NCBI GenBank assembly: GCA_001803645.1
Contig: MHDW01000165.1
Span: forward strand, 8,326 to 15,322
From: Nitrospirae bacterium GWC2_42_7
Lineage (GTDB): Bacteria; Nitrospirota; Thermodesulfovibrionia; Thermodesulfovibrionales; UBA6898
DNA: 6,997 bases
Direction: 5' to 3'
In this document: one piece after another, positions 1 through 6,853 of the stretch
Layout: each line of letters begins with the position of its first letter
Numbering within the stretch: position 1 is the first letter of the stretch
The notes under the pieces: generated by a model
Databases searched by the model: none
Seen by the model: only the letters and a program-made list of their open reading frames with translations
Told to the model about the DNA's origin: nothing
Program-made: the position numbers and the translations under genes

Positions 1-907
1 GGCCCATCCTTTGTCATGGGAGTCTGCTCTTAGATATTGCGAGGGGCTAAAACTTGCGAACAAGAAAAATTGGCGTTTACCGAATATCAAGGAACTTCAT
101 TCTTTGACTGATGATGAGAGCTGGTATTTAGCAATAGATACATCTGTTTTCTCTGACGCAAATCCATACAGGTACTGGTCGTCAACGACAGAGACTTCCA
201 ACAGAAATAATGTGTGGTCTGTGGATTTTAATGATGGTGAAGTAGATTCCTACAACTGGAAGAATTCAGATAAAGGTTTTGTTCGATGCGTTAGGGATGG
301 GCAATCAGTTCTTTCAATAACAATAACTGGCACTGGAGCAGGAACTATAGCAAGTTCTCCATCAGGTATTAACTGCGACAGTGATTGCGAAAAAACTTTT
401 GACATCAACACAACATTACCCATGAACTTTATTCTGACGGCTACAGAGGCTGAGGGTTCGACATTCCGGGGCTGGAACGGCGATTGCGCTTTAGCAGGGT
501 TAAAAACAAAATGCAGCCTTCTAATGGACAGCAATAAGTATGTAACAGCTGTTTTTTCTCTGCCTGATCTGACAGGGACTCTGACTAATGTATTGGCTGT
601 TTCTTCAAAAACCGCATACTTGATATCAGGACTGCTGAGTGTTTATGCAGGGGACGGCAATACAGGCGATGTTTATATAAAAGCATATCTCTCAAACGAT
701 TCCGTGCTTGACAGTGAAGATAATTTACTGACCCTTGATTCTGTAAAAATAGGGAAGATCAAGACAACACTTTACAGGGCAAAGTCCCTGAGACTGACAT
801 CTCCAGCTGATCCTTCAGGGCAATATCTGATAATAGTTCTTGATCCTGACGGATTGTTGTCCGAATCAAACGAAGACAACAACACAATCATTGTGCAGAT
901 ACCGTAG
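1..907 (+). CDS. Secreted mosaic protein: DUF1566, InlB-like repeat and CARDB-like domain (5' end missing)
   Basis: The reading frame is open to the window edge (first full codon at base 2, reading A-H-P before the TTG at 11), so this is the C-terminal part of a longer gene and the TTG is not a real start. Numbering from that TTG, residues 1-97 are a DUF1566 (Lcl C-terminal) domain with the typical WRLPNIKELHSL at 21-32, YWSST at 55-59 and a closing GFVRCVRDG at 89-97. Residues about 100-183 match a divergent InlB B-repeat: the GTGAGTIASSPSGINC pattern, FRGWNGDC at 152-159, and four cysteines (122, 126, 159, 168) that could form disulfides. Residues about 185-298 look like a CARDB-type adhesion domain ending in DPDGLLSESNEDNNT. 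No catalytic residues are visible. The family is normally exported, so a signal peptide is expected upstream of the window. The function is unknown; a surface binding or structural role is inferred. It converges on the minus-strand operon with a 59-base gap that shows no convincing terminator. Confidence 0.85.
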   Translation, partial: AHPLSWESALRYCEGLKLANKKNWRLPNIKELHSLTDDESWYLAIDTSVFSDANPYRYWSSTTETSNRNNVWSVDFNDGEVDSYNWKNSDKGFVRCVRDGQSVLSITITGTGAGTIASSPSGINCDSDCEKTFDINTTLPMNFILTATEAEGSTFRGWNGDCALAGLKTKCSLLMDSNKYVTAVFSLPDLTGTLTNVLAVSSKTAYLISGLLSVYAGDGNTGDVYIKAYLSNDSVLDSEDNLLTLDSVKIGKIKTTLYRAKSLRLTSPADPSGQYLIIVLDPDGLLSESNEDNNTIIVQIP

Positions 908-966
908 ACAGCAAAATATTGGCGGGGTGTTTAACATTTAGTCTCCTTCTTGTTAATTTTCAAATC

Positions 967-1656
967 TTACTCACACTGCACATCGAATTTCTTCGTTGTC
1001 TTGCATCTCGGCCTTACACCGCCAAAGACCCTGTAATGCTCATTGATCAGAAAGCGGACATCTTTAGGGGTATCCACCAGAGAAAACAACGCAAAATCCT
1101 CTTTGCTGATCGTGCCGTTTGGGACAAGTGTTTTTTTCATCCAGTCAATCAGTCCGGCCCAGTATTCCGAACCGTATAGAATTATAGGGAAGGCCCTTAT
1201 CTTTTTTGTCTGGGCCAGTGTTAAGGCTTCAAAGAGTTCGTCCATAGTCCCGAATCCACCGGGGAATATAATATAAGCAGTAGCATATTTGATGAACATA
1301 AGTTTCCTGATAAAAAAATACCGAAAGGTAAGTGTTATGTCCTGAAATTTATTGGGGGTCTGTTCTGATTGAATTTCAATATTAAGGCCGATAGAATGAG
1401 CCTTGCCTTTTTTAGCTCCTTTATTCGCAGCTTCCATTATCCCCGGCCCGCCTCCTGTAATTATAGAAAAGCCGTCATCAGCCAACATCTTGGCTATACG
1501 TGTTGCATCTTTATAATATTTGCTGTCCGGTGATAATCTTGCACTGCCAAAGATCGTTACTGCAGGGCCGACATCATTAAGTGTTTCGAATCCTTCCACA
1601 AGCTCTGACTGAATTCTGAATACGCGCCATGTTTCGGATGTTTTAAGGTCTTCCAT
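967..1656 (-). CDS. LOG/TIGR00730 family Rossmann-fold protein (nucleoside monophosphate phosphoribohydrolase-like)
   Basis: A 229-residue protein with the complete LOG-family signature. GSAR at 37-40 closes the first strand, GGGPGIMEAANKGA at 68-81 is the nucleotide-binding loop, FIRKLMF at 115-121 supplies the conserved Arg/Lys segment, and PGGFGTMDE at 132-140 is the diagnostic catalytic motif (PGGxGTxxE). Characterised members cleave the N-glycosidic bond of cytokinin riboside 5'-monophosphate or AMP to release the base and ribose 5-phosphate. Many homologues carry the old, incorrect label 'lysine decarboxylase'. The N-terminal SETWRVFRIQSELVEGF is typical of the longer bacterial subgroup and supports the ATG start, as does AAAAGGAG placed 11 bases upstream. 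The protein is cytoplasmic, with no signal peptide or membrane segment. It is the last gene of the operon, 23 bases after the DRTGG gene, and converges on the mosaic gene. The true substrate is uncertain; the family assignment is firm. Confidence 0.9.
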   Translation of the reverse strand: MEDLKTSETWRVFRIQSELVEGFETLNDVGPAVTIFGSARLSPDSKYYKDATRIAKMLADDGFSIITGGGPGIMEAANKGAKKGKAHSIGLNIEIQSEQTPNKFQDITLTFRYFFIRKLMFIKYATAYIIFPGGFGTMDELFEALTLAQTKKIRAFPIILYGSEYWAGLIDWMKKTLVPNGTISKEDFALFSLVDTPKDVRFLINEHYRVFGGVRPRCKTTKKFDVQCE

Positions 1657-1667
1657 ATTCCAAGGGT

Positions 1668-1675
1668 CTCCTTTT
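1668..1675 (-). promoter_or_regulatory. Ribosome binding site of the LOG-family gene
   Basis: Read on the minus strand this is AAAAGGAG, 11 bases before the ATG at 1656. It lies wholly in the short gap after the preceding stop codon (TAA at 1682-1680). It supports the chosen ATG and translation from a shared transcript. Confidence 0.65.
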
Positions 1676-1679
1676 ATAT

Positions 1680-2753
1680 TTAAGCTTGGTGTTTTTTCAA
1701 TTTTAAAGTATCCAGGAGCCTCTTCAGATCAAACTCCTTTTCTACGATCTCTTTTGTCCTGAGGATCTTTTTCTGCTCCCTGATCCTTATTTTTCCTATC
1801 GATGATTCTATTTTCTCTACAGTTGAGTAGGTATCATCACTCACCGAAATAATAGGAATTCCGCTTGCCTTTGCCTTGCCTGTTATCACATCGTTGGCAT
1901 ATAGACCGCCGGTAAGTATAACGCATTTTGTTGAGGTCTCCAGCGCAGCCAATTGTATGTCTGACCTGTGTGCTCCGGTAATTACTGCCTTATTTGGTGT
2001 CCGTTTGAAATATTTCATTGCACTGTCCACATCCATAGCTCCTATAGAAAAATTCTCTATGAACTCATCGAGCTTGTCCTCACAGCACATGACTTTCCCG
2101 TTGAGAATATCGTTCAACTGCCGGACAGTGATAGAATCAAGCAATATGTCCCTGTGAAGAGAGGCAAAAACAGGGATCCCGGATCTTTCAAGGAAAGACC
2201 TGACAGATCTCTTGACGTAATCATCTGCGCTCAGTGGTATTTTATTTATGACAACACCTGCAAGCTTGCCTTTAAGAAGTTGTTTTGCCCCCAGAATAGA
2301 GTCGATGGAACTGTCGCCTTTCCATGAATCAACGATAAGGGTCGATGCCTTAAGATGATCGATCATTTTCAGGGTATTTATCCCGAAGGCCGAACCTTCA
2401 TAAAGGTTGGCTCCGCCGCCTACCAGAACAATGTCTTTATCTTTTATTGATGCAACAGCCTTCTTTATATTCTTGAGTTTGTCGGATGATATTCCTTCCA
2501 GCAGACTTTGTTGTGCTTCGAATGTAACTACAAAGGGAGACACAACCTCAGGAGGGTCCTGTATATCAAGGGCCTTTCTCATAAATTCAGCGTCAGCATC
2601 TATCAGCCTTTTTTCATATTTCTGGGGTGTTTTGCCGAAAGGCTTTATATATCCCACTCTATAACCTTTTTCCTTTAGTATCAGACCGAGTCCTAATGTC
2701 ACAAGGCTCTTGCCTGAAAAGCCAGATATTGAGGCTATGCATAAGTATTTCAT
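1680..2753 (-). CDS. Stand-alone BioD-like + DRTGG domain protein (phosphotransacetylase N-terminal type)
   Basis: A 357-residue cytoplasmic protein equivalent to the N-terminal, non-catalytic part of long phosphotransacetylases (COG0857). Residues 1 to about 205 form a dethiobiotin-synthetase-like P-loop domain. Its loop is SGFSGKS at 10-16, and IKPFG at 36-40 places Lys37 where E. coli BioD has its substrate-binding Lys37; VGGGANLYEG at 111-120 is the later conserved loop. Residues about 207-320 are a DRTGG domain with GAHRSDIQLAAL at 260-271 and ILTGG at 279-283. A charged Lys/Glu-rich tail (about 325-357) follows. The PTA_PTB catalytic domain is absent and the protein ends with an ordinary stop, so it is a stand-alone family member and not a frameshifted Pta. 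In E. coli Pta this region mediates allosteric control and oligomerisation; here it probably acts as a regulatory or nucleotide-binding protein. Its ATG overlaps the stop of the acyl-CoA ligase gene (ATGA), with a strong Shine-Dalgarno, which points to co-translation and a functional link with the ligase. Confidence 0.85.
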   Translation of the reverse strand: MKYLCIASISGFSGKSLVTLGLGLILKEKGYRVGYIKPFGKTPQKYEKRLIDADAEFMRKALDIQDPPEVVSPFVVTFEAQQSLLEGISSDKLKNIKKAVASIKDKDIVLVGGGANLYEGSAFGINTLKMIDHLKASTLIVDSWKGDSSIDSILGAKQLLKGKLAGVVINKIPLSADDYVKRSVRSFLERSGIPVFASLHRDILLDSITVRQLNDILNGKVMCCEDKLDEFIENFSIGAMDVDSAMKYFKRTPNKAVITGAHRSDIQLAALETSTKCVILTGGLYANDVITGKAKASGIPIISVSDDTYSTVEKIESSIGKIRIREQKKILRTKEIVEKEFDLKRLLDTLKLKKHQA

Positions 2754-4873
2754 CCGGTTCCTCCTTTATGATCGCTGCTTATTATAATTCTTGCATCAAG
2801 GGCCATGGATCCTTTTTCATATACAACAGGGGGATTTATATCTAATTCCTGAATCATAGGGAAATCCAATGAAAGCTGCGAAAGTCTTGTTATTGCATCT
2901 GCGATCGACTCAATATCAGCAGGTTTTTCTCCACGTGCTCCCTTAAGAAGCTGAAATGACCTGATTTCCTGGATCATTTCGAAAGCATCAGCACGGGATA
3001 CAGGGACGATCCTGAATGAGACATCCTTGAGCACTTCCACATAAATACCGCCAAGCCCGAACATTATCATATGACCGAAGGTCCTGTCATAAGTTATCCC
3101 GAGTATCACTTCCTTGCCTTTAGGGACCATTCTATATACCAGAACGCCGTCAATAAACGCATCGGGCATAAACTTTTTGGCGTTCATTGTTATATCTGCA
3201 AATGCATCTTCAGCTTCGTTTGGAGAATTAATACCTATTTTTACTCCGCCTATATCTGTCTTATGCAGGATATCAGGGGAGGATATTTTCATCACAACAG
3301 GAAATCCTATTTTTGCAGCAGAGCTTGCAGCATCAGAATGTGACTCAGCAAGGTATTTTTCAGGGAATTCAAAACCATATTCTGATAGTATCTCCCGTGA
3401 ACTGTCCTCTGCAAACTGGAGGCGGTTAGCGTCTATTGCCTCTGCTATTCTTGCTGATACCTTTTCGCTTTTTGAACTGATTGCATTTTTCATTGGTTCT
3501 TCTTTTTTGGTCCAGGCCCAGTGATCAAATAATCTCTTGAAAGCCTTTACTGCAGGCTCAGGATATGAGAAATTCGGAATTGAAGACGACTTGAGATATT
3601 CCACAGCAGAACGAACACGTTCCCAGCCCATGAAACTTGTTATAAATGGCATATCTGATTTTTTAGAGGCATTTACAACAAGTCGAGCCGTATCCTCAAC
3701 ATTTATAACAGCCTGAGGGGTGAGAATTATAAGGATCCCGTTTATATTGGGGTCATTAACAGCATTATCAATAGCATCAGCATATCTTTCTGATGTAGCA
3801 TCGCCGATAATATCAACAGGATTATAAAGCGATGCATTTTTCGGAAGCAAAGATGAGAGAGTCCTGACAGTATCTTTTGACAGCTGGGGCAGATTGATCC
3901 CGAGTTTCTCTGCTGTGTCAGCAGCGATTATCCCGGGTCCTCCTGCGTTTGTAATTATCAAAAGGTTATTGCCCTTCGGAAGTTTATTAGAATTAAAGGC
4001 CATGGCGGCTTCAAAGAGATCTTCAATGCCGTCTGCCCTGATCACGCCTGTCTGTTTGAACGCTGCATTAAAGGCATTTTCCGAGCCTGCAAGAGCTCCT
4101 GTATGTGAGGATGCAGCTCGCGCTCCTGCCTGAGTTCCACCGGATTTAACAAGAATTACAGGCTTGACCTTTGTGGCCTTTCTGGCTACCTCCAAAAATC
4201 TTTTTCCATCAACCACATCTTCGATATAGCCTAAAATTACATCTGTCTCGGGATCATTAATGAAATATTCTATAAAATCTGTTTCATTGAGATCAGCCTT
4301 GTTGCCGAGGCTTATGAACTTTGAGAAGCCGACTTTATTGCCTATAGCCCAGTCAAGTATAGCTATGCCAAGGGCACCTGATTGAGAAAAGAACGAGAGC
4401 CTGCCCTTTGGAAGCATTCCGGCAGCGAAGGTTGCATTAAGGCTGTTTGATGTGTTCATAACGCCAAGGCAATTCGGGCCGAGTATTCTGATATCACCCT
4501 TAGCCGCGATCGACTTTATTTCTTCCTCAAGAATGATCCCTGCTGAGCCTGCTTCCTTGAAACCTGCACTGATAATGACAGCGGACTTTATTCCTTTTGT
4601 AACACAATCTCTGACAACTGAAGGCACAAAAGCAGCAGGAATAACAATTACAGCAAGGTCGATATTATCTTTAATTTCAAAAATGCTTTTAAATGCCTTC
4701 AAGCCGAGTATCTCAGTTGACTTAGGATTGATAGGATAGATATTGCCTTTGTAATTAAACCGCTTGAGGTTGTTTACTATAGAATGACCGACTTTTCCGG
4801 GATCTGCAGAAGCTCCGATTATGGCAACAGACTTTGGATAAAATAGAGGATCAAGCACATTAAAATGATACAA
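2750..4873 (-). CDS. Acetate/acyl-CoA ligase (ADP-forming), fused alpha and beta subunits
   Basis: A 707-residue cytoplasmic enzyme expected to catalyse acyl-CoA + ADP + Pi = acid + CoA + ATP, giving ATP from acetyl-CoA without acetate kinase, or the reverse. Domains in order: CoA-binding Rossmann domain (about 8-135; IIGASADPGKVGHS at 18-31, LGPNCLG at 131-137); first succinyl-CoA-ligase-like domain (about 150-290; SQSGALG at 163-169 and SSHTGALAG at 255-263, His257 being the expected phosphohistidine); second such domain (about 300-450; NAGGPGIIAADT at 309-320); linker; ATP-grasp domain (about 485-695; HKTDIGGV at 537-544 with His537, GLGGIYVEVLKD at 606-617, ELDINP at 676-681). The length fits the alpha-beta fusion. 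There is no C-terminal GNAT domain, so it is not a Pat-type protein acetyltransferase. The start is uncertain: the frame opens at TTG 4873, a GTG at 4858 is an alternative, and neither has a clear Shine-Dalgarno. Alignment to the family start (xxxFxPKSVAIIGAS) allows either. It heads the three-gene operon. Substrate (acetate, propionate, aryl acids) cannot be read from sequence. Confidence 0.93.
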   Translation of the reverse strand: MYHFNVLDPLFYPKSVAIIGASADPGKVGHSIVNNLKRFNYKGNIYPINPKSTEILGLKAFKSIFEIKDNIDLAVIVIPAAFVPSVVRDCVTKGIKSAVIISAGFKEAGSAGIILEEEIKSIAAKGDIRILGPNCLGVMNTSNSLNATFAAGMLPKGRLSFFSQSGALGIAILDWAIGNKVGFSKFISLGNKADLNETDFIEYFINDPETDVILGYIEDVVDGKRFLEVARKATKVKPVILVKSGGTQAGARAASSHTGALAGSENAFNAAFKQTGVIRADGIEDLFEAAMAFNSNKLPKGNNLLIITNAGGPGIIAADTAEKLGINLPQLSKDTVRTLSSLLPKNASLYNPVDIIGDATSERYADAIDNAVNDPNINGILIILTPQAVINVEDTARLVVNASKKSDMPFITSFMGWERVRSAVEYLKSSSIPNFSYPEPAVKAFKRLFDHWAWTKKEEPMKNAISSKSEKVSARIAEAIDANRLQFAEDSSREILSEYGFEFPEKYLAESHSDAASSAAKIGFPVVMKISSPDILHKTDIGGVKIGINSPNEAEDAFADITMNAKKFMPDAFIDGVLVYRMVPKGKEVILGITYDRTFGHMIMFGLGGIYVEVLKDVSFRIVPVSRADAFEMIQEIRSFQLLKGARGEKPADIESIADAITRLSQLSLDFPMIQELDINPPVVYEKGSMALDARIIISSDHKGGTG
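2760..2767 (-). promoter_or_regulatory. Strong ribosome binding site of the DRTGG gene, inside the ligase coding end
   Basis: On the minus strand this reads AAAGGAGG, six bases before the ATG at 2753. It lies within the last codons of the acyl-CoA ligase, where it encodes part of the KGGTG tail. With the ATGA stop/start overlap it indicates translational coupling and fixes the start of the downstream gene. Confidence 0.85.
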
Positions 4874-4883
4874 AAGAATATGC

Positions 4884-4889
4884 TTTATA
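4884..4889 (-). promoter_or_regulatory. Possible -10 box of the ligase operon (weak)
   Basis: The minus strand reads TATAAA ten bases before the TTG start, the only good -10-like hexamer close to the gene. No convincing -35 is present at 15-18 bases spacing. The sequence further upstream is the repeat element at 4919-5064, so any -35 would sit in the about 30 bases between that element and this box. If used, transcription would begin within a few bases of the TTG and the leader would be very short. This is a guess from spacing only. Confidence 0.25.
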
Positions 4890-4918
4890 GCAAGAGGGAA
4901 AAGACTATTTAGATAAGG

Positions 4919-5064
4919 CTTCAGTTATGAGTTCCAACCCACCCCTTGATCCCCTCCCAAGAGAGGACTTTTTTTGAATAAGCACTCGATATAAAAGAGG
5001 TCCCCTCCCTGGAGGGGCAGTGGGGTGGGTTGTTTTAATCAGAAAAAATAACCCGTAACTGAAG
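4919..5064. repeat. Nested inverted repeat, MITE/REP-like element of about 146 bp
   Basis: The outer ends are imperfect terminal inverted repeats: CTTCAGTTATGAGTT at 4919-4933 against AACCCGTAACTGAAG at 5050-5064, 13 of 15 bases complementary. Inside are two longer GC-rich arms, 4935-4968 and 4998-5032. They begin with a perfect 11-base match (CAACCCACCCC and its complement), then a variable 3-4 bases, then CCCCTCC and a G-rich stretch. Each arm holds its own small hairpin: 4951-4966 (one mismatch) and CCCCTCC-CT-GGAGGGG at 5002-5017. An AT-rich centre of about 30 bases separates the arms. The element fills most of the 201-base gap between the lipoprotein gene and the ligase operon and contains no ORF. 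It begins 10 bases after the lipoprotein stop codon, so in RNA it would form a long hairpin that could protect or terminate that message. It looks like a non-autonomous mobile or REP-type repeat; no target-site duplication is evident. Confidence 0.8.
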
Positions 5065-5074
5065 TGATACTCCT

Positions 5075-6838
5075 TTAATTTTTCTCAACTTCCATCATGG
5101 ATTTTCTGCAAGCATATTGTTTGAGATTTCCATTATAGTCACCGATAGTTATCCCGATAACACCATTTTTTAATAGTGCGGAAGGAGCGCTGTGCTTATT
5201 TAAATGAACCCCCAAGAGATGATCATCAGGGTAAAAAACCGGGGTGCGCCAATATTGTGGATCAGCAGTGAAAATGCTTATTTCCCCGTCCTGCTGCCCT
5301 ACGAAAAGATAGGTCTTACCTTCTTGCCTTGCCAATGAAGGTGAAGCATATCCATCAACCTTTGCGTAATCGAATAATTTATCGATCTTATGCCATATCG
5401 TGCTACCATCTTTTCCGTTCTCATACTTAAAGCCCTTGACATAGCCGTCAAACCCTCCAATGATCAATTCAAATTTTCCGTCACTGTCAATATCAAAAAC
5501 AGCAGGAGCAGCATGCCTGATCTTAGGGATCCCCTTAAAAAACTGTTTTTTCTCAGACCAGGATGGTTTGTCAAGACTTCCAGTGTTTAGAAAAGCCCTC
5601 ATTATCCCATCTTGCTGTGAGGTGATAAGAAGTGAATGTCCTTCCCATTCTGTTAATATTCCTCTAGAAAAACTCGAAAGTTTTATGCCTTTGAAAAAAC
5701 CGAATTGCTCTCTCCATGTCATTTCTGATGATGACAGTTCATTGGTAAAGAGCCTGATTTCGCCGTTAATGTTACCAATGACCAGAAAAGAGCTTCCGTT
5801 GAGTTCAGTAATAACAGGCGTGGAAGCCAGGCCAGTGATGGTCCGTCCTTTGAACAGATCATCAGTTATTTCCCAGGTGCGGTAATCATTTCTTGTATTT
5901 CTGTAGTATGTGAGCTGGCCGTTGCTGTCTGAGATCACCATATCCTTTATCCCGAACTGGCCGTTTTCAATGAATGCAGGCGCTGCAAAATTGCTGATGG
6001 AAAGAGACAAGGCTGTCTTTTGCCATGCTGAACTGTCTGTGCATGATTTATCAATAAGAGAAAGCTTTCCCATGCTGTTGCCTGCGATGATAACTATCCT
6101 GTTCTGGTAAGAAGTTACCGCAGGCACAACATACATTCCGAGATCAATTCCCTTAAAATACTCAGTGTCTTTTACAAATAAAACCTTGTTGCTGTTGCTT
6201 TTATTTCTAAAAAGGAAAAGATGCCCTGTTGAGTTTCCGACAATAAGGTCCGGTTTACCATCATTATCAATATCAAACAGCGATGGAGTGGCATCGTTGC
6301 CAACAGAAATTGCAGGTAAGTCCATTTTTTTCCATACAGGATTTTTAGGGGTGCCTGAATTTTTATAGAATATGACCTTACCGGATTCTTTCGAAAACCC
6401 CCCGGTCCCAACTAGAATCTCCGGCTTTTCGTCCCCATCAATATCGCCTGCTGTTGGTGCGGAAAAAGCCCCGACACTGACCCCGGCAAAGTAGTCTGCA
6501 TCAAGCAGCCAGCGAGGCGCACTGCGTGTGCCTGAATTTACATAGAGACGAAGTGAGCCGTCCTTACTGCCTGCTATCATATCTTTGACCCCGTCTCCAT
6601 TGATATCATAAAAAACAACTCTAATGAATGGCAGAACTTCTATCCCGCTGGAGTTAAAAAAATTCTCCGTTCTTTCATCGCATTGCATAACTGACTTATA
6701 TTTAATTATTGGAGGTTGAGGTTTTTGTGCAGGAACTGCCAAAGGAGGCAGCAGATCAGGAGCAGGCACAGGCTGTGCGCAGGATATAAAGAGCAAAAGA
6801 ATAGCGATGGATATGGCGTATAATTTAAAAGAAAACAT
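5075..6838 (-). CDS. Lipoprotein with ten FG-GAP/VCBS-type beta-propeller repeats
   Basis: The ATG at 6838 gives 587 residues starting MFSFKLYAIS, a lipoprotein signal peptide with one lysine, a hydrophobic core and the lipobox-like LFISC (cysteine 20). A TTG seven codons upstream (6859) also opens the frame, but it lies upstream of the TATAAT box and would make a poorer signal. After the cysteine comes a proline-rich tether of about 25 residues. The rest is ten tandem units of about 50-58 residues, each roughly 'FFKGI..........aPa..DidgDGk.dlivGn.dG.l.lf.N....W'. Four units keep the calcium-binding DxDxDG-like loop (numbered from the TTG: D85INGDG, D139IDGDE, D196IDNDG, D456IDSDG); the other six have lost it. 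The +2 alanine suggests the outer membrane. Such propellers usually mediate protein or carbohydrate binding; no enzyme motif is seen and the partner is unknown. The gene is monocistronic as far as the window shows and is bracketed by copies of the palindromic repeat. Confidence 0.85.
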   Translation of the reverse strand: MFSFKLYAISIAILLLFISCAQPVPAPDLLPPLAVPAQKPQPPIIKYKSVMQCDERTENFFNSSGIEVLPFIRVVFYDINGDGVKDMIAGSKDGSLRLYVNSGTRSAPRWLLDADYFAGVSVGAFSAPTAGDIDGDEKPEILVGTGGFSKESGKVIFYKNSGTPKNPVWKKMDLPAISVGNDATPSLFDIDNDGKPDLIVGNSTGHLFLFRNKSNSNKVLFVKDTEYFKGIDLGMYVVPAVTSYQNRIVIIAGNSMGKLSLIDKSCTDSSAWQKTALSLSISNFAAPAFIENGQFGIKDMVISDSNGQLTYYRNTRNDYRTWEITDDLFKGRTITGLASTPVITELNGSSFLVIGNINGEIRLFTNELSSSEMTWREQFGFFKGIKLSSFSRGILTEWEGHSLLITSQQDGIMRAFLNTGSLDKPSWSEKKQFFKGIPKIRHAAPAVFDIDSDGKFELIIGGFDGYVKGFKYENGKDGSTIWHKIDKLFDYAKVDGYASPSLARQEGKTYLFVGQQDGEISIFTADPQYWRTPVFYPDDHLLGVHLNKHSAPSALLKNGVIGITIGDYNGNLKQYACRKSMMEVEKN

Positions 6839-6847
6839 CTTGTAACT

Positions 6848-6853
6848 ATTATA
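6848..6853 (-). promoter_or_regulatory. Candidate -10 box (TATAAT) of the lipoprotein gene
   Basis: The minus strand carries a perfect TATAAT whose 3' end lies nine bases before the ATG at 6838. The -35 region at the right distance (about 6871-6877, TTCAAT or TTTCAA) is weak. Transcription would start within 0-3 bases of the ATG, so the mRNA would be nearly leaderless. This agrees with the lack of any Shine-Dalgarno before either the ATG or the upstream TTG. The call rests on sequence match only. Confidence 0.45.

Noticed and set aside
866..937. A 23-codon minus-strand mini-ORF with AAGGAG five bases before its ATG, just downstream of the LOG gene
   Set aside because: It runs mostly antisense to the end of the mosaic gene, is very short and has no recognisable features; the ribosome-site match can arise by chance.
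931..960. Possible convergent terminator (TTAACA ... TGTTAA followed by TTTT)
   Set aside because: The stem is only six AT-rich pairs with a 14-base loop and a short T run, too weak to call.
967..1656. Annotation as lysine decarboxylase
   Set aside because: This is a historical mislabel for the family; PGGFGTMDE and GGGPGIMEA are LOG-type nucleotide hydrolase motifs and no pyridoxal phosphate site exists.
1680..2753. Broken phosphotransacetylase gene that has lost its catalytic end by frameshift
   Set aside because: No PTA_PTB-like sequence follows in any frame; the next gene starts 23 bases later with its own ribosome site and is a LOG protein.
3114..3524. Open frame of 136 codons on the plus strand opposite the acyl-CoA ligase
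   Set aside because: It is a shadow of the strongly supported ligase, whose ATP-grasp motifs lie on the other strand; its own translation shows no recognisable motif.
2750..4873. Pat-type protein lysine acetyltransferase
   Set aside because: Pat proteins add a GNAT domain to this architecture and are close to 900 residues long; this protein stops after the ATP-grasp domain at about 700 residues.
4935..5032. Reading the C-rich/G-rich arms as a CRISPR-like array or as a plain rho-independent terminator
   Set aside because: The copies are inverted and not regularly spaced direct repeats, and there is no T-tract directly after the stem on the minus strand; outer terminal repeats and a second arm elsewhere fit a dispersed repeat better.
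5460..5885. Open frame of 141 codons on the plus strand opposite the lipoprotein
   Set aside because: It mirrors the propeller repeats in antisense; the minus-strand protein has a clear signal peptide and repeat structure.
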